Source: Acinetobacter sp. ANC 3903
GTDB lineage: Bacteria > Pseudomonadota > Gammaproteobacteria > Pseudomonadales > Moraxellaceae
Direction of reading: 5' to 3'
NCBI RefSeq assembly: GCF_002135315.1
Contig: NZ_NEGA01000001.1
Span: 62,001 to 126,000, forward strand
DNA length: 64,000 nucleotides
In this document: positions 30,469-39,661 of the stretch, piece after piece
Layout of the letters: each line of letters starts with the position of its first letter
Numbering within the stretch: the stretch's first letter is position 1
Program-made: the position numbers and the translations under genes
Notes under the pieces: generated by a model
Told to the model about the DNA's origin: nothing
Seen by the model: the letters and a program-made list of their open reading frames with translations, nothing else
Databases searched by the model: none

Positions 30469-31368
30469 ATGGAATTACGACACCTACGCTATTTTATCAC
30501 CGTTGCAGAAGAACTTAACTTCAGTAAGGCTGCACTAAAGCTTTATACCGCTCAACCCTCTTTAAGCCAGCAAATTAAAGACCTGGAAGAAGATGTCGGA
30601 GTAAAACTGCTTTATCGTACCAAACGCAAGGTTGAGCTGACTGAAGAAGGTGCCGTATTTCTCGAACAGGCCCGTTTAACCCTGGCACAGGCAGATAAAG
30701 CCGTTGCCATGGCACGCCAGGTGTCTCAGGCCAAACAGCAAATGCTGCGTATAGGCTTCGTTCCGGTGGCGGAAATGAAAATTTTCCCTTATGTATTGCC
30801 GAATTTGCGCGTGCAAAACCCTGATTTAAAAATTGATTTGCTCAGTTTAAACAACAATGAACAAATGAAGTTGCTTAAAAAAGGCGAGCTCGATATCACC
30901 TTTACCCGACACAACTTTAATAGCGATGAAATTGAAAGTCTATTTGTACTGCGCGAGCCATTGATCTTTATTTTGCCAGAAAATCATCCTTTGGCTAAAT
31001 ATGAGCGTATTCCAGTTAAAGAATTGAATGGTATAGATTTTATTATTCCCGCTGCGGAACAGTCTTTAACGCTGCATAATGCCATTATGGATTTTGCCCA
31101 TACTAATGGCATTGAATTCAATATTGTGCAAAAAGCCGATAATATCCTGTTTAACATCAACTCTGTAGGGATGGGCCTAGGCTGTACCATTCTGCCGGGT
31201 TATGTCGCTCCGCTCACCATGAACAATACCGTGATTCGTGCCTTAGATGTGGAACTGCCCTACCTCGACCTGTATGTGAGTTACCATAAAAACAGCAGTT
31301 CTGGGGCAGTGAAAAAATTTATTGAATTACTGACTCATGTGTTTTATCTGAACATTAATCGCGGTTAA
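30469..31368 (+). CDS. hcaR: LysR-family regulator of the hca/mhp genes (HcaR-like)
   Basis: 299 residues. The helix-turn-helix N-terminus MELRHLRYFITVAEELNFSK, with LYTAQPSLSQQIKDLEEDVG after it, and the effector domain motifs RIGFVPVAEMKIFPYVLPNL, LKKGELDITFTRH and GMGLGCTILPGYV resemble E. coli HcaR along its length. HcaR activates hca transcription with phenylpropionate or cinnamate; that role is transferred here by similarity and by its divergent position to hcaE. MhpR, the IclR-type activator of E. coli mhp genes, is absent, so this one regulator may serve the whole island. Confidence 0.85.
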   Translation: MELRHLRYFITVAEELNFSKAALKLYTAQPSLSQQIKDLEEDVGVKLLYRTKRKVELTEEGAVFLEQARLTLAQADKAVAMARQVSQAKQQMLRIGFVPVAEMKIFPYVLPNLRVQNPDLKIDLLSLNNNEQMKLLKKGELDITFTRHNFNSDEIESLFVLREPLIFILPENHPLAKYERIPVKELNGIDFIIPAAEQSLTLHNAIMDFAHTNGIEFNIVQKADNILFNINSVGMGLGCTILPGYVAPLTMNNTVIRALDVELPYLDLYVSYHKNSSSGAVKKFIELLTHVFYLNINRG

Positions 31369-31396
31369 TTAATTTTTTACACTTTTGCGCTGAATT

Positions 31397-31440
31397 AAAG
31401 CCACCATTATTTTGCTAATAAATAATGGGGCTTTTTTTTA
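31397..31440 (+). terminator. Terminator after hcaR
   Basis: A long stem AAAGCCACCATTATT/AATAATGGGGCTTT (one bulge) with a 9-base loop is followed by eight T residues. Confidence 0.9.
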
Positions 31441-31655
31441 TTTCAATTTGTGTATTTTTAAACCCGCTTAGACTTAAGTCTTACTCATTTTTCATATCAT
31501 CAACACGGTATTAATAGGAAATAACTCATAACTTTTTTTTTAATGACTTATAATCAATATTTCATCAGCAAAAAATTACAACTTAAGTCTAATAAATTCT
31601 TCACAGGCTTTTTAAAATTTACAAAACAAAAACAACCATAAAGGAGATGATAACC

Positions 31656-32327
31656 ATGCAGCTACTGCTCCGTATAAAAACAGGGATTCAGCACCATCTT
31701 CATTTCTTTCTGATCTTTCCTTTTATTGCGGTACTTTATGCCGCTTTTCAGTTCATGACCGCATGGAGCTGGTCGACCTGCCTTTTAATGAGCTGGAATC
31801 TTGCTGTTTATACTTATTTATTGCTTACTCTCAAAAAACTCTGGCATGTTGACCATGCTCATATCCTGCAACGTGCCATGCAACAGGACGCCAGCAAATG
31901 GCTCATCCTGTTTCTGGTGATCCTCACTTTAATTATTTGTTTCATCGCGATTATTATTGAAGTGAATAATTTGCCTAGCAATACTGCCATTCGAACGGGT
32001 CATTTAATTTTATCCATGCTGACCATTACTTCAGCCTGGTTCCTGATGCATACCATTTTTGCGATTCATTATGCACATGACTTTTATTTGGCATTAGACC
32101 AGAATAATGAAGGTGGACTGGATTTTCCGAAAACCCCTAAGCCGACTTATCCCGACTTTTTATATTTTAGTTATATCGTGGGTACTTCTGCGCAAACTGC
32201 GGATGTATCCGTTACTCACTCCAAAATGCGGGTACTAAATACATTGCACTTACTTTTGGCTTACGGATTTAACACGACTATTCTGGCCATCATTATCAAT
32301 GTGGCAGCGAACTTTATTAGCCCCTAA
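31656..32327 (+). CDS. DUF1345 family membrane protein
   Basis: 223 residues, about five membrane helices, with the DUF1345 signatures FLMHTIFAIHYAHDFYLA and DFLYFSYIVGTSAQTADVSV. AAGGAG is 9 bases before the chosen ATG; the upstream ATG overlaps it and is not the start. The function of the family is unknown. Its place inside the catabolic island, in its own transcription unit between hcaR and mhpC, suggests but does not prove a link with aromatic acid uptake or stress. Confidence 0.8.
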   Translation: MQLLLRIKTGIQHHLHFFLIFPFIAVLYAAFQFMTAWSWSTCLLMSWNLAVYTYLLLTLKKLWHVDHAHILQRAMQQDASKWLILFLVILTLIICFIAIIIEVNNLPSNTAIRTGHLILSMLTITSAWFLMHTIFAIHYAHDFYLALDQNNEGGLDFPKTPKPTYPDFLYFSYIVGTSAQTADVSVTHSKMRVLNTLHLLLAYGFNTTILAIIINVAANFISP

Positions 32328-32352
32328 ATATATTCATAAAAATATGCTCATA

Positions 32353-32382
32353 AAAAAGGATGACCGAAGTCATCCTTTTTTA
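32353..32382. terminator. Bidirectional terminator between the DUF1345 gene and mhpC
   Basis: The stem AAAAAAGGATGA/TCATCCTTTTTT with a 6-base loop works on both strands; the genes converge here. Confidence 0.9.
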
Positions 32383-32398
32383 TCTTTAACAGCTATGA

Positions 32399-33256
32399 TT
32401 AAACACCACGAGCAGTTAAGTAGTCTTTAATTACGGTATTGAACTCTTCAGCTTTTTCCACTTGAGACCAGTGACCACATTGGCTGAAAATGTGCGCATC
32501 AGCATGGGGTACAGTGTTTAAAATGTCCCAAGTACGTGAAACCGGAATGACCACGTCCTGTACACCGTGAATTAACAATACTGGTACAGTGATGTCTTTC
32601 ATTTTTTCGAAATCAAGCGGGAATTCGAAACGGTCACGGTCACGTGCGCCCACTACGTCCATCAAACGATTCGATGCATAGTCATTTGCAGCAGAAGCAT
32701 AACGTACTTTCACCAGTTCGTCGGTGATCAGGTCTTTGTTCACCACGAACATAGACAATGTTTTCTTGATGCCTTCTTCAGTCAATACCGGGTTGGCATG
32801 TGCTTTAAGTGCGGCAGTCTGTTTAGCACCACCAGTACCCATAGACACAATACCCAATACACGTTCAGGGTAATCAAGTACCATTTGGAATGCCAACCAG
32901 CCGCCCAATGAGTTACCGACCAACCAGGTTTTTTCAATGCCAAGTGCATCTAAAGTACGCACCGCATGGTCTACCCAGGCACGAATACCGTAAGCTGTAC
33001 CTGGCGCTACTACAGTTTGACCATAACCAATGGTATCGATGGCGATACAACGTGCCTGCTCACCAATTTGTGGCAGGTTTAACCACCAGTTAGCCGCAGC
33101 AGATACACCAGTACCTGAACCATGCAAGAACAGGATAGGCGTACCTTCACCCACTTCGTGATAGTGAGTCAACTCACCTTCTGCAGTTTCAATCCATTTG
33201 TCTTCTAAGCCAAAGAATGGATCTGTTGTATATTCAGGGATTTGAACAGTGCTCAT
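32399..33256 (-). CDS. mhpC: 2-hydroxy-6-oxonona-2,4-dienedioate hydrolase
   Basis: 285-residue alpha/beta hydrolase that cleaves the C-C bond of the meta-cleavage product made by MhpB, giving 2-hydroxypenta-2,4-dienoate and succinate (or fumarate from the cinnamate branch). The nucleophile elbow is VGNSLGGWLAFQ (Ser), the oxyanion region is FLHGSGTGVSAAANW, and the catalytic His is in SQCGHWSQVEKAEEFN; LLIHGVQDVVIP holds the acid. GAGGAG precedes MSTVQIP, so the longer frame is rejected. It is its own unit, ended by the shared terminator. Confidence 0.92.
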   Translation of the reverse strand: MSTVQIPEYTTDPFFGLEDKWIETAEGELTHYHEVGEGTPILFLHGSGTGVSAAANWWLNLPQIGEQARCIAIDTIGYGQTVVAPGTAYGIRAWVDHAVRTLDALGIEKTWLVGNSLGGWLAFQMVLDYPERVLGIVSMGTGGAKQTAALKAHANPVLTEEGIKKTLSMFVVNKDLITDELVKVRYASAANDYASNRLMDVVGARDRDRFEFPLDFEKMKDITVPVLLIHGVQDVVIPVSRTWDILNTVPHADAHIFSQCGHWSQVEKAEEFNTVIKDYLTARGV

Positions 33257-33355
33257 ACATACTCCTCGTACAGTCTTTAGCTTGCGTTTCCATCTTGATT
33301 CAGAATTTAACGTCAAGTTGACTCGATGAAATTTACTTTTTTACTGCCTTATATT

Positions 33356-33371
33356 ACCTGTTCAAACAGGT
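33356..33371. promoter_or_regulatory. Perfect 7-bp dyad upstream of mhpC
   Basis: ACCTGTT-CA-AACAGGT lies about 100 bases before the mhpC ATG. A 16-base palindrome of this type could be an operator for mhpC. I did not find a clear second copy upstream of hcaE, the porin gene or mhpD. Confidence 0.4.
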
Positions 33372-33507
33372 CAAACTGATACAAATTTACGATCAAATAC
33401 TATAAAAAAACGATAATTTAACTATTTGTTTTTTAAAACTTTATTAAAGACCAAACCCTTATTTTTATTAAGACATTTAATAAAAAAATAGCTTTCCATA
33501 CAGCAAA

Positions 33508-33536
33508 AAAAAGCGACTTATCTCAAGTCGCTTTTT
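33508..33536 (-). terminator. Terminator of the OprD-type porin gene
   Basis: The stem AAAAAGCGACTT/AAGTCGCTTTTT with a 5-base loop lies 16 bases after the porin stop on the minus strand, with a run of T (A on the plus strand) after it. Confidence 0.88.
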
Positions 33537-33551
33537 GATTATACCGCTGAA

Positions 33552-34799
33552 TTAGAACTTATAAGTATAAGTCGTTGCTACACGGTACTCTTGCAAGTCT
33601 GATTTCCAGTCGAAATCTGTATCGATATACATCGCCTGGAAGCCTAAACCTTTCAACTTACCTTCTGGAACAGTGTAGTTTACAATTGCATTAAACTCTT
33701 CAGAGTCTTGATTTTTCAGTGCACCAACAGTTGCATCCTGCCCCATCATATACACAGCTGTCGCTGATAAACCTTTAGCACCAAGTTCAGAGAAATCATA
33801 GCCATATGTTAAACCAATTGATTTTTCATCAGGGTAAGTAAATGTTGCTACCCCCCAGTTGACCAGGTACGGCTGCGGCACCCAGCCACCCAATGTCGGG
33901 AATGCTTTATCACCAAACATTTGCTGGTAGCCTAAACCAACGGTATGTGCACCATAATTGACTTTAGCGCCTACAGACAATGCCTGGTTATCAATATTAC
34001 CATACAGCTTGTCACCAGACTCCGAGTTATCAAAGTAACGGATATGGCTGTCTAATTTGGCTTTTTCACCCAGCTTGGTTTTGTAGCTTGCACCGACATA
34101 ATGCTGCTGATAAATATCTTTAACATCGGCATACCAGTAGCTACCGCCAATTTCTGGAGTGAATTGGTGATCTACACCCGCGATATACATGCCATCTGCA
34201 GTTTTACCAGTATTAAACTGACCCGCACCCGGATTGAACTTGGTTAAATCACGGAACTGGTTGTCATAACGGTTGTTAATGCCATCAATATAAGCGAGTG
34301 TTAACTTGGTATCTTTAATGTCTTTAGATTCCAACCATGCACCGCTATAAGTCGTCAACAACTGACGCGATGGATCAAATACCAGTACTGGAGATACCGG
34401 TAATAACTCACCCACTTTTAATTCAGTTTGTGAAACTTTGGCTTTTAAGGTCGCACCGACTTTACCAAAATTATCTTTCGACTCTTGACCATCATGTGGC
34501 AAAACCCAGTCCGGATTTTTATCACGGCCATTCAATTTAAATGCGTGCTGCACCAAAAGGTCTGCACCCACTTGAATACCGCCACCGATGTCCTGATAAC
34601 CAGATTTTGCATCTAGTGTGATGCCCTGAGACCAAGAACCCCAGTTGTTTTGCGGAAGATCTGCATACTGACGGTCTAAATAAAAGTTTTTAAATTTTAA
34701 TTGGACATTACTGTCGTCAACAAAATCTGCATTCGATGCAGTTGTTCCTAAAGTTGCTGTCGCAGCAAGCATTGCTATCCATAAGTTTTGACGACGCAT
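33552..34799 (-). CDS. OprD-family outer-membrane porin
   Basis: 415 residues with a Sec signal peptide (MRRQNLWIAMLAATATLG then ASNADF) and alternating beta strands ending in the aromatic TTYTYKF typical of outer-membrane barrels. The FVDDSNVQLKFKNFYLDR and DAKSGYQDIGGGIQVGADL stretches match OprD/BenP-like substrate-specific channels, which often accompany aromatic-acid genes. Here it is the only obvious uptake component and probably admits phenylpropionate or a similar acid across the outer membrane. TAGGGA precedes the ATG. It is monocistronic with its own terminator. Confidence 0.88.
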   Translation of the reverse strand: MRRQNLWIAMLAATATLGTTASNADFVDDSNVQLKFKNFYLDRQYADLPQNNWGSWSQGITLDAKSGYQDIGGGIQVGADLLVQHAFKLNGRDKNPDWVLPHDGQESKDNFGKVGATLKAKVSQTELKVGELLPVSPVLVFDPSRQLLTTYSGAWLESKDIKDTKLTLAYIDGINNRYDNQFRDLTKFNPGAGQFNTGKTADGMYIAGVDHQFTPEIGGSYWYADVKDIYQQHYVGASYKTKLGEKAKLDSHIRYFDNSESGDKLYGNIDNQALSVGAKVNYGAHTVGLGYQQMFGDKAFPTLGGWVPQPYLVNWGVATFTYPDEKSIGLTYGYDFSELGAKGLSATAVYMMGQDATVGALKNQDSEEFNAIVNYTVPEGKLKGLGFQAMYIDTDFDWKSDLQEYRVATTYTYKF

Positions 34800-35229
34800 G
34801 GCTGAATTCCCTAGTAATCAAATTAAGCTATGGCGCCATCATGCTAAACAATCACAAAAAACGAAATCCGACCAGAGTATTAAGATTTATTGCCTTTATT
34901 GCTATTTCTGCTTGTTTTTATTTTAAAGATTCAGCTCACGTTAAGAACTTTAAACAATAAGTCATTTTATCTTCCTTTCATTTCATTTTTGTTAAACCTT
35001 TGTTTCAGTGTTTATTTTAAAAAAATTTAGGCTTTTGGAGCGCAAAAAAAAATTGATTAATCGCTTTTAAGTTTAACCCAGAGCTAAAGCTACTTAAATA
35101 ATTGATTATATTAATATAACCATCCTATGATATGATATTTTTTATCTATAAACTCAAGTGTAAAATCAAGGTCTAGCCATAAAAAAAAGCGCCCTTTCGG
35201 ACGCTTTTTCAGCTTCAACTTAAAATAAA
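34800..35229. other. Gene-free AT-rich region between the porin gene and mhpE
   Basis: 430 bases. It must hold the porin promoter (minus strand, near 34830-34990), and at its other end the mhpDFE terminator. A 74-codon plus-strand frame overlapping the porin start has no ribosome site and no recognisable features. Confidence 0.6.
35182..35211 (-). terminator. Terminator of the mhpD-F-E unit
   Basis: On the minus strand an AAGCGTCC/GGGCGCTT stem (one G-U pair) with a GAAA loop is followed by TTTTTTTT, 19 bases after the mhpE stop. Confidence 0.9.
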
Positions 35230-36249
35230 TTAAGCATTGGCTTCTTTGGCTTTAGACATGGTCAATGCCAAATCTTCAATCATGTCTTCCTGACCACCGA
35301 CAGTACCACGGCGACCCAATTCCATCAGAATTTCACGCGCAGACACGCCATATTTCGCTTCAGCACGTTTAGCAAATAACAGGAACGAAGAGTAAACACC
35401 GGCATAACCTAAAGTTGCTGCATCACGGTCAGCACGGATCTGATGTGTCATCATTGGAATGATTAAATCTTCCGCAACATCTTGAACTTTAAACAAGTCC
35501 ACACCTGTTTCCATTTGCATACGGTTGGCAACCGCAACAAACAATTCAAGTGGAGTATTACCTGCACCTGCACCTAAACCTGCAGAAGCTAAATCGACAC
35601 GCGTTGCACCAGCTTGAACCGCTGAAACAGAGTTCGCAACACCCATACCCAGGTTATGGTGACCGTGGAAACCGATTTCGATCTCTGAAGCCAGGTTGGC
35701 ACGTAAAATACCTACACGGTCAGTCACGTCTTGAGGCAACATATAACCAGCAGAGTCAGTTACATAGATACAGTTTGCACCGTATGACACCATTTTATTG
35801 GCTTCTTCCAAAAGTTTTTCAGGAGTTGCCATGTGCGCCATCATCAAGAAGCCCACAGTGTCCATGCCAAGTTTACGTGCAGCAGTAATGTGCTGTTCAG
35901 AAACGTCAGCTTCAGTTGAGTGCGTTGCCACACGAATGGTTGCTACACCAACGTCATGCGCCATTTTCAAATGGTCAACCGTACCAATACCAGGAAGTAA
36001 AAGCGCAGATACTTTCGCCTGTTTCAGGTTTGGAATTACCGCTTTTAGGTATTCTTCATCGGTTGCTGCTGCAAAACCGTAGTTCACAGAATTACCGCCT
36101 AAGCCGTCACCATGTGTAACTTCGATTAAAGGTACACCTGCATCATCCAAAGCAGTTGCAATGGCAACCATTTGTTCAGGTGTAGTTTGATGGCGCATAG
36201 GATGCATACCATCACGTAAAGTCATATCATTAATAATAATCTTAGACAT
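35230..36249 (-). CDS. mhpE: 4-hydroxy-2-oxovalerate aldolase
   Basis: 339 residues, DmpG/MhpE family, divalent-metal-dependent. Splits 4-hydroxy-2-oxovalerate to pyruvate and acetaldehyde, handing the aldehyde to MhpF. Visible motifs are [60 protein letters not shown] (metal His pair) and [14 protein letters not shown] precedes the ATG, 11 bases after mhpF. It forms a bifunctional complex with the dehydrogenase in characterised systems, which fits the adjacent genes. Confidence 0.94.
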   Translation of the reverse strand: MSKIIINDMTLRDGMHPMRHQTTPEQMVAIATALDDAGVPLIEVTHGDGLGGNSVNYGFAAATDEEYLKAVIPNLKQAKVSALLLPGIGTVDHLKMAHDVGVATIRVATHSTEADVSEQHITAARKLGMDTVGFLMMAHMATPEKLLEEANKMVSYGANCIYVTDSAGYMLPQDVTDRVGILRANLASEIEIGFHGHHNLGMGVANSVSAVQAGATRVDLASAGLGAGAGNTPLELFVAVANRMQMETGVDLFKVQDVAEDLIIPMMTHQIRADRDAATLGYAGVYSSFLLFAKRAEAKYGVSAREILMELGRRGTVGGQEDMIEDLALTMSKAKEANA

Positions 36250-36260
36250 TTTGGTATTCC

Positions 36261-37157
36261 TTAAGCTTCAGCAGTGTTTAATACGCGTTCTGCAAACATT
36301 TCTGCAGTACGTGCAGCAGCTGCAGTCATAATGTCGAGGTTGCCGGCATATTTAGGCAGGTAATCACCCAGACCTTCAACTTCCAGGAAGATAGATACAC
36401 GGTTTCCGTCAAATACAGGACCATTGACCAGTTTGTAACCTGGAACGTATTTTTGAACTTCTTTGATCATCGCATGCACTGATTCAGTGATCGCTGCTTG
36501 ATCTGGCTCGCCTTCAACAAGACAGTGCACAGTGTCACGCATCATCAATGGTGGCTCAGCCGGGTTAATAATGATGATCGCTTTACCCGCTTTTGCACCA
36601 CCGACTTTTTCAATTGCACCAGCAGTGGTACGGGTGAATTCGTCGATGTTTTTACGTGTACCCGGACCAACTGATTTAGTCGACACAGTCGCGATGATTT
36701 CACCATATTCAACCGGTTGAACACGTGAAATTGCTGCAACCATCGGAATAGTTGCCTGACCGCCACAAGTCACCATGTTCACGTTTGGTAATTCACCCGC
36801 TTCAAGCAAAGCTTCAAGATTTACTGGTGGTACGCAGTAAGGACCAATTGCCGCTGGGGTTAAGTCAATCATCAACACGCCAAGTTCATTTAACTTGCGG
36901 CTGTTTTCTGCATGAACGTATGCAGAAGTTGCATCGAATGCAATTTTGATGTCATCTTCTAGAACGTGAGGCAGTAAACCGTCTACACCTTCACTTGTGG
37001 TTTTCAAACCCATTTTCGCAGCACGTGCCAAACCTTCAGAAGTCGGATCAATACCCACCATCCAAACTGGCTCTAAAAATTCACTGCGTTGTAATTTATA
37101 CAGCAAGTCAGTACCGATGTTGCCTGGACCGATCAATGCACATTTAATCTTTTTCAT
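36261..37157 (-). CDS. mhpF: Acetaldehyde dehydrogenase (acylating)
   Basis: 298 residues. Converts acetaldehyde and CoA to acetyl-CoA with NAD+, closing the meta-cleavage pathway. NAD site [17 protein letters not shown]; catalytic Cys in [30 protein letters not shown] is a family signature. The start at MKKIK has AGAGA upstream; a TTG two codons earlier is less likely. It lies 37 bases after mhpD and 11 before mhpE. Confidence 0.94.
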   Translation of the reverse strand: MKKIKCALIGPGNIGTDLLYKLQRSEFLEPVWMVGIDPTSEGLARAAKMGLKTTSEGVDGLLPHVLEDDIKIAFDATSAYVHAENSRKLNELGVLMIDLTPAAIGPYCVPPVNLEALLEAGELPNVNMVTCGGQATIPMVAAISRVQPVEYGEIIATVSTKSVGPGTRKNIDEFTRTTAGAIEKVGGAKAGKAIIIINPAEPPLMMRDTVHCLVEGEPDQAAITESVHAMIKEVQKYVPGYKLVNGPVFDGNRVSIFLEVEGLGDYLPKYAGNLDIMTAAAARTAEMFAERVLNTAEA

Positions 37158-37194
37158 GAACAATTTCTCTTAAAAACGCTCTTAAAATCTGGAC

Positions 37195-37992
37195 TTATTC
37201 AGCAGCGAATGCAGCAGTTACAGAACCAAAACCTTCAATTTCAACCTGGAATTCATCACCCGGGTTGGCGACAACCATAGGACCTAATGCACCGGTTAAA
37301 ATAATGTCGCCGGCAAGAAGTGGACGGCCACGGCGTACCATTTCATCCGCCAGCCAAACAGCGGCATTTAATGGATTAGCAAGACAGGCTTTACCCACAC
37401 CAGTCGATACAACTTCGCCAGCACGGGTCATGGTCATTTTGCAATTTACAAGGTCTAAATTTTCCAGTTTCACAGGACGTGAACCGAGTACATAAGCCGC
37501 AGAAGATGCGTTATCTGCAACAGTATCAATCAATGAAATTTTCCAGTTTTCGATACGGCTATCCACGACTTCTACAGCAGGCAATGCATATTCAGTTGCA
37601 CTGATAATGTCTGCATAAGTGTGTTTTTCTTGAGTTAAATCTTTATTGATAATTAACGCGATTTCTGCTTCAACTTTCGGTTGAATCAACAGACCCGCAG
37701 GAATAGCTTCGCCATCACCATAAGCCATGTCAGCAAACAACATACCGAAGTCCGGTTGGTCTACGCCCAGCTGCGCTTGCACAACTTTAGAGGTTAAACC
37801 GATTTTACGACCGGTTAAACGGCGGCCTTCAGCCTCTGCACGTTTGGTATTTACTTCCTGAACTGCGTAGGCAATATCCACATCAGCATTTTCACCGCCA
37901 AGTTGCGGGCGAACTGGTGCAATCGCAGTTTTTGATAGTTCAGCGTCACGTAATGCTTGCGCAACTGATTCAACAACAGCAGAATTCGACAT
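37195..37992 (-). CDS. mhpD: 2-oxopent-4-enoate (2-hydroxypentadienoate) hydratase
   Basis: 265 residues of the fumarylacetoacetase-like hydratase/decarboxylase family. Hydrates 2-hydroxypenta-2,4-dienoate to 4-hydroxy-2-oxovalerate. Motifs GRKIGLTSKVVQAQLGVDQP, AEIALIINKDL, AVEVVDSRIENWKISLIDTV and NPGDEFQVEIEGFGSVTAAF are typical. AAGGAA precedes MSNSAV, so I shorten the open frame. First gene of the mhpD-F-E unit. An isofunctional decarboxylase (PraD/DmpH) is a remote alternative, not favoured by the neighbours. Confidence 0.9.
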   Translation of the reverse strand: MSNSAVVESVAQALRDAELSKTAIAPVRPQLGGENADVDIAYAVQEVNTKRAEAEGRRLTGRKIGLTSKVVQAQLGVDQPDFGMLFADMAYGDGEAIPAGLLIQPKVEAEIALIINKDLTQEKHTYADIISATEYALPAVEVVDSRIENWKISLIDTVADNASSAAYVLGSRPVKLENLDLVNCKMTMTRAGEVVSTGVGKACLANPLNAAVWLADEMVRRGRPLLAGDIILTGALGPMVVANPGDEFQVEIEGFGSVTAAFAAE

Positions 37993-38016
37993 CAATGTTT
38001 CCTTAAACTGCAAAAA

Positions 38017-38142
38017 TTGGACTTATACCGTTATCGATGGAAATGGAATGAACAACGAGAAAAAATCTGTGAACTGATCAAAGCCATCAGCAAAGGGGTG
38101 CTGCCCATCTTGGCAAACGCGTATATGTATAAACAGTTTTAG
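38017..38142 (+). pseudogene. Possible 3' remnant of an unidentified gene
   Basis: Reading from about 38017 to a TAG at 38140 gives 41 codons of plausible protein (YRYRWKWNEQREKICELIK, then AISKGVLPILANAYMYKQF). There is no start codon with a ribosome site and the frame runs back into the antisense of mhpD. It may be the tail of a gene truncated when the catabolic island was put in place. The parent is not recognised. Confidence 0.35.
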
Positions 38143-38599
38143 AATCGGAAAATTGCGCTTTTTATGCCAATACTTATTTTATTTATGACAATAGCTAATT
38201 CCTATAAATTGACTTGGTTTTATTTTTAAAAAACAGACATATGAACAAGATATTAAAAAATGCTTTCTTTCATGTGCTTCAGGACAAATTGTCAGATTCA
38301 TAGAATAACCATCGATCTACGACTAAAAGACTAGATGCTTTGCCTGTTTTTAGTACAAGCCTTTTTTTATTAAATTATCAGTTCTAAAAACACCAATTAA
38401 AAATCAATATCTTATATTTTAATTATCAATCAGTTTTATCTTCAGCTCATATGCGGCTGATTAGCTTCGCAGTCCACAATTCTGTTCCATCGCGGTACTT
38501 TTTCAATATCAAGGTAGATCTGCATACATATCAATAGAGCTTTATGATAGTTAAACTTTTGAGTGCCAGACATCAGCAGATCAAATGAAATAAAGATAA
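38143..38599. other. Gene-free AT-rich stretch
   Basis: About 450 bases with no supported frame on either strand. It lies between the putative remnant and the HAD-gene terminator and shows nothing I can name. Confidence 0.5.
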
Positions 38600-38626
38600 A
38601 AAAGGGAGGATTTAAAATCCTCCTCT
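38600..38626 (-). terminator. Terminator of the HAD phosphatase gene
   Basis: The palindrome GGAGGATTT/AAATCCTCC is followed on the minus strand by CCCTTTTTTA, 18 bases past the stop. Confidence 0.85.
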
Positions 38627-38644
38627 TAACCCATCATCCTGGAA

Positions 38645-39313
38645 TTAAACCGCCTGTTTTAAATTCACATGTTTTAATAAAAGCTGATGCAAATCCGCAA
38701 CATCCTCTGCAATGGCTAGCGGATTATAGTGGGCAAGGACTTCAGGCGTATGTACACCATAACTCACCCCTATACGCGGCATGGCAATATTTTGTGCCAT
38801 TTCCAGATCATAAGAGGTATCACCCACCATAATGGCATTTTCAACACTAATGCCGGTGACTTGTAAAATTTCAGTCAGCATTAAAGGATCAGGCTTGGAT
38901 TTGGTTTCACTGGCTGCACGGGTCACATCAAACAGGTCATCACTGGCTGTTTGATGAAGCACACGGTCTAAACCTTTACGGCTTTTTCCTGTCGCCACAG
39001 CAAGTTTCACCTCTTGTGCCTTTAGATCCTGCAACATAACCGAAACCCCTTCAAACCATGCATCTCCTTTGGAGTTTTCCACATAGTGAGTGGCATAACA
39101 CTGCAAAATCTCATGATGTAATTCAGGCACTTCTGGAAACAAGACTTGCGCCACTTCCGGCAAACCCAGACCAATAATGCTTTTTGCAGCAGCTTCTGTC
39201 AGCGGCTGCTCGAACTGCTGTGCCGCAAACTGTAGGCTCGCAACAATCTGACCGACTGAATTAAATAGCGTTCCATCCCAGTCAAAAATGATGAGTTCTA
39301 CAGGTGTGTTCAT
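38645..39313 (-). CDS. HAD-IA family phosphatase (phosphoglycolate phosphatase-like)
   Basis: 222 residues. Motif I IIFDWDGTLFNSVGQI, motif II VATGKSRKGL, motif III lysine in KSKPDPLML, motif IV AIMVGDTSYDLEMAQN. The helical cap sits between motifs I and II as in Gph and pyrophosphatase-like HADs. The substrate is undetermined; phosphoglycolate, pyrophosphate or a nucleotide are all known in this subfamily. I start at MNTPVE with GGA upstream. Ends at a terminator next to the catabolic island. Confidence 0.85.
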   Translation of the reverse strand: MNTPVELIIFDWDGTLFNSVGQIVASLQFAAQQFEQPLTEAAAKSIIGLGLPEVAQVLFPEVPELHHEILQCYATHYVENSKGDAWFEGVSVMLQDLKAQEVKLAVATGKSRKGLDRVLHQTASDDLFDVTRAASETKSKPDPLMLTEILQVTGISVENAIMVGDTSYDLEMAQNIAMPRIGVSYGVHTPEVLAHYNPLAIAEDVADLHQLLLKHVNLKQAV

Positions 39314-39527
39314 GTTTGAGTCCAATATTTGATTCGGGGTCAATAATAACTGAAATTGACCTCTCCCTTGCGAACTCGAAATATATTTCGAGGATGCTCA
39401 TCTCCTAAAAGAAGAAGGAGATTCTATTATTTTTCAAGTTCAGAGGATAATGAATTGGATATCTTGAGATAAATTTACCAAAATTTAATTCATTCCTCTC
39501 ATTCGATATCGTAACGTCCCCCTCTCC

Positions 39528-39632
39528 TTTCTTAAAGGAGAGGGTTAGGGAGAGGATTCTTTGAAAAGTCATAATCCACATTTTGTATAGCGAATTTTAA
39601 TCTCCCCTAACCCCTCTTTCTTAAAGAGGAGA
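39528..39632. repeat. Paired inverted REP-like repeats
   Basis: A palindrome CCTCTCCTTTCTTAAAGGAG followed by AGGGTTAGGGAGAGG (39528-39556), and 45 bases on the opposite arrangement CTCCCCTAACCCCTCTTTCT followed by TAAAGAGGAGA (39602-39632). Each unit is itself a hairpin and the two are inverted relative to each other, like a BIME. They fill the 348-base gap between the HAD gene and rluC, together with a degraded third copy near 39360-39425. Confidence 0.65.
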
Positions 39633-39661
39633 ATTTCCAATTACAGGAAATTAGAGATCAA

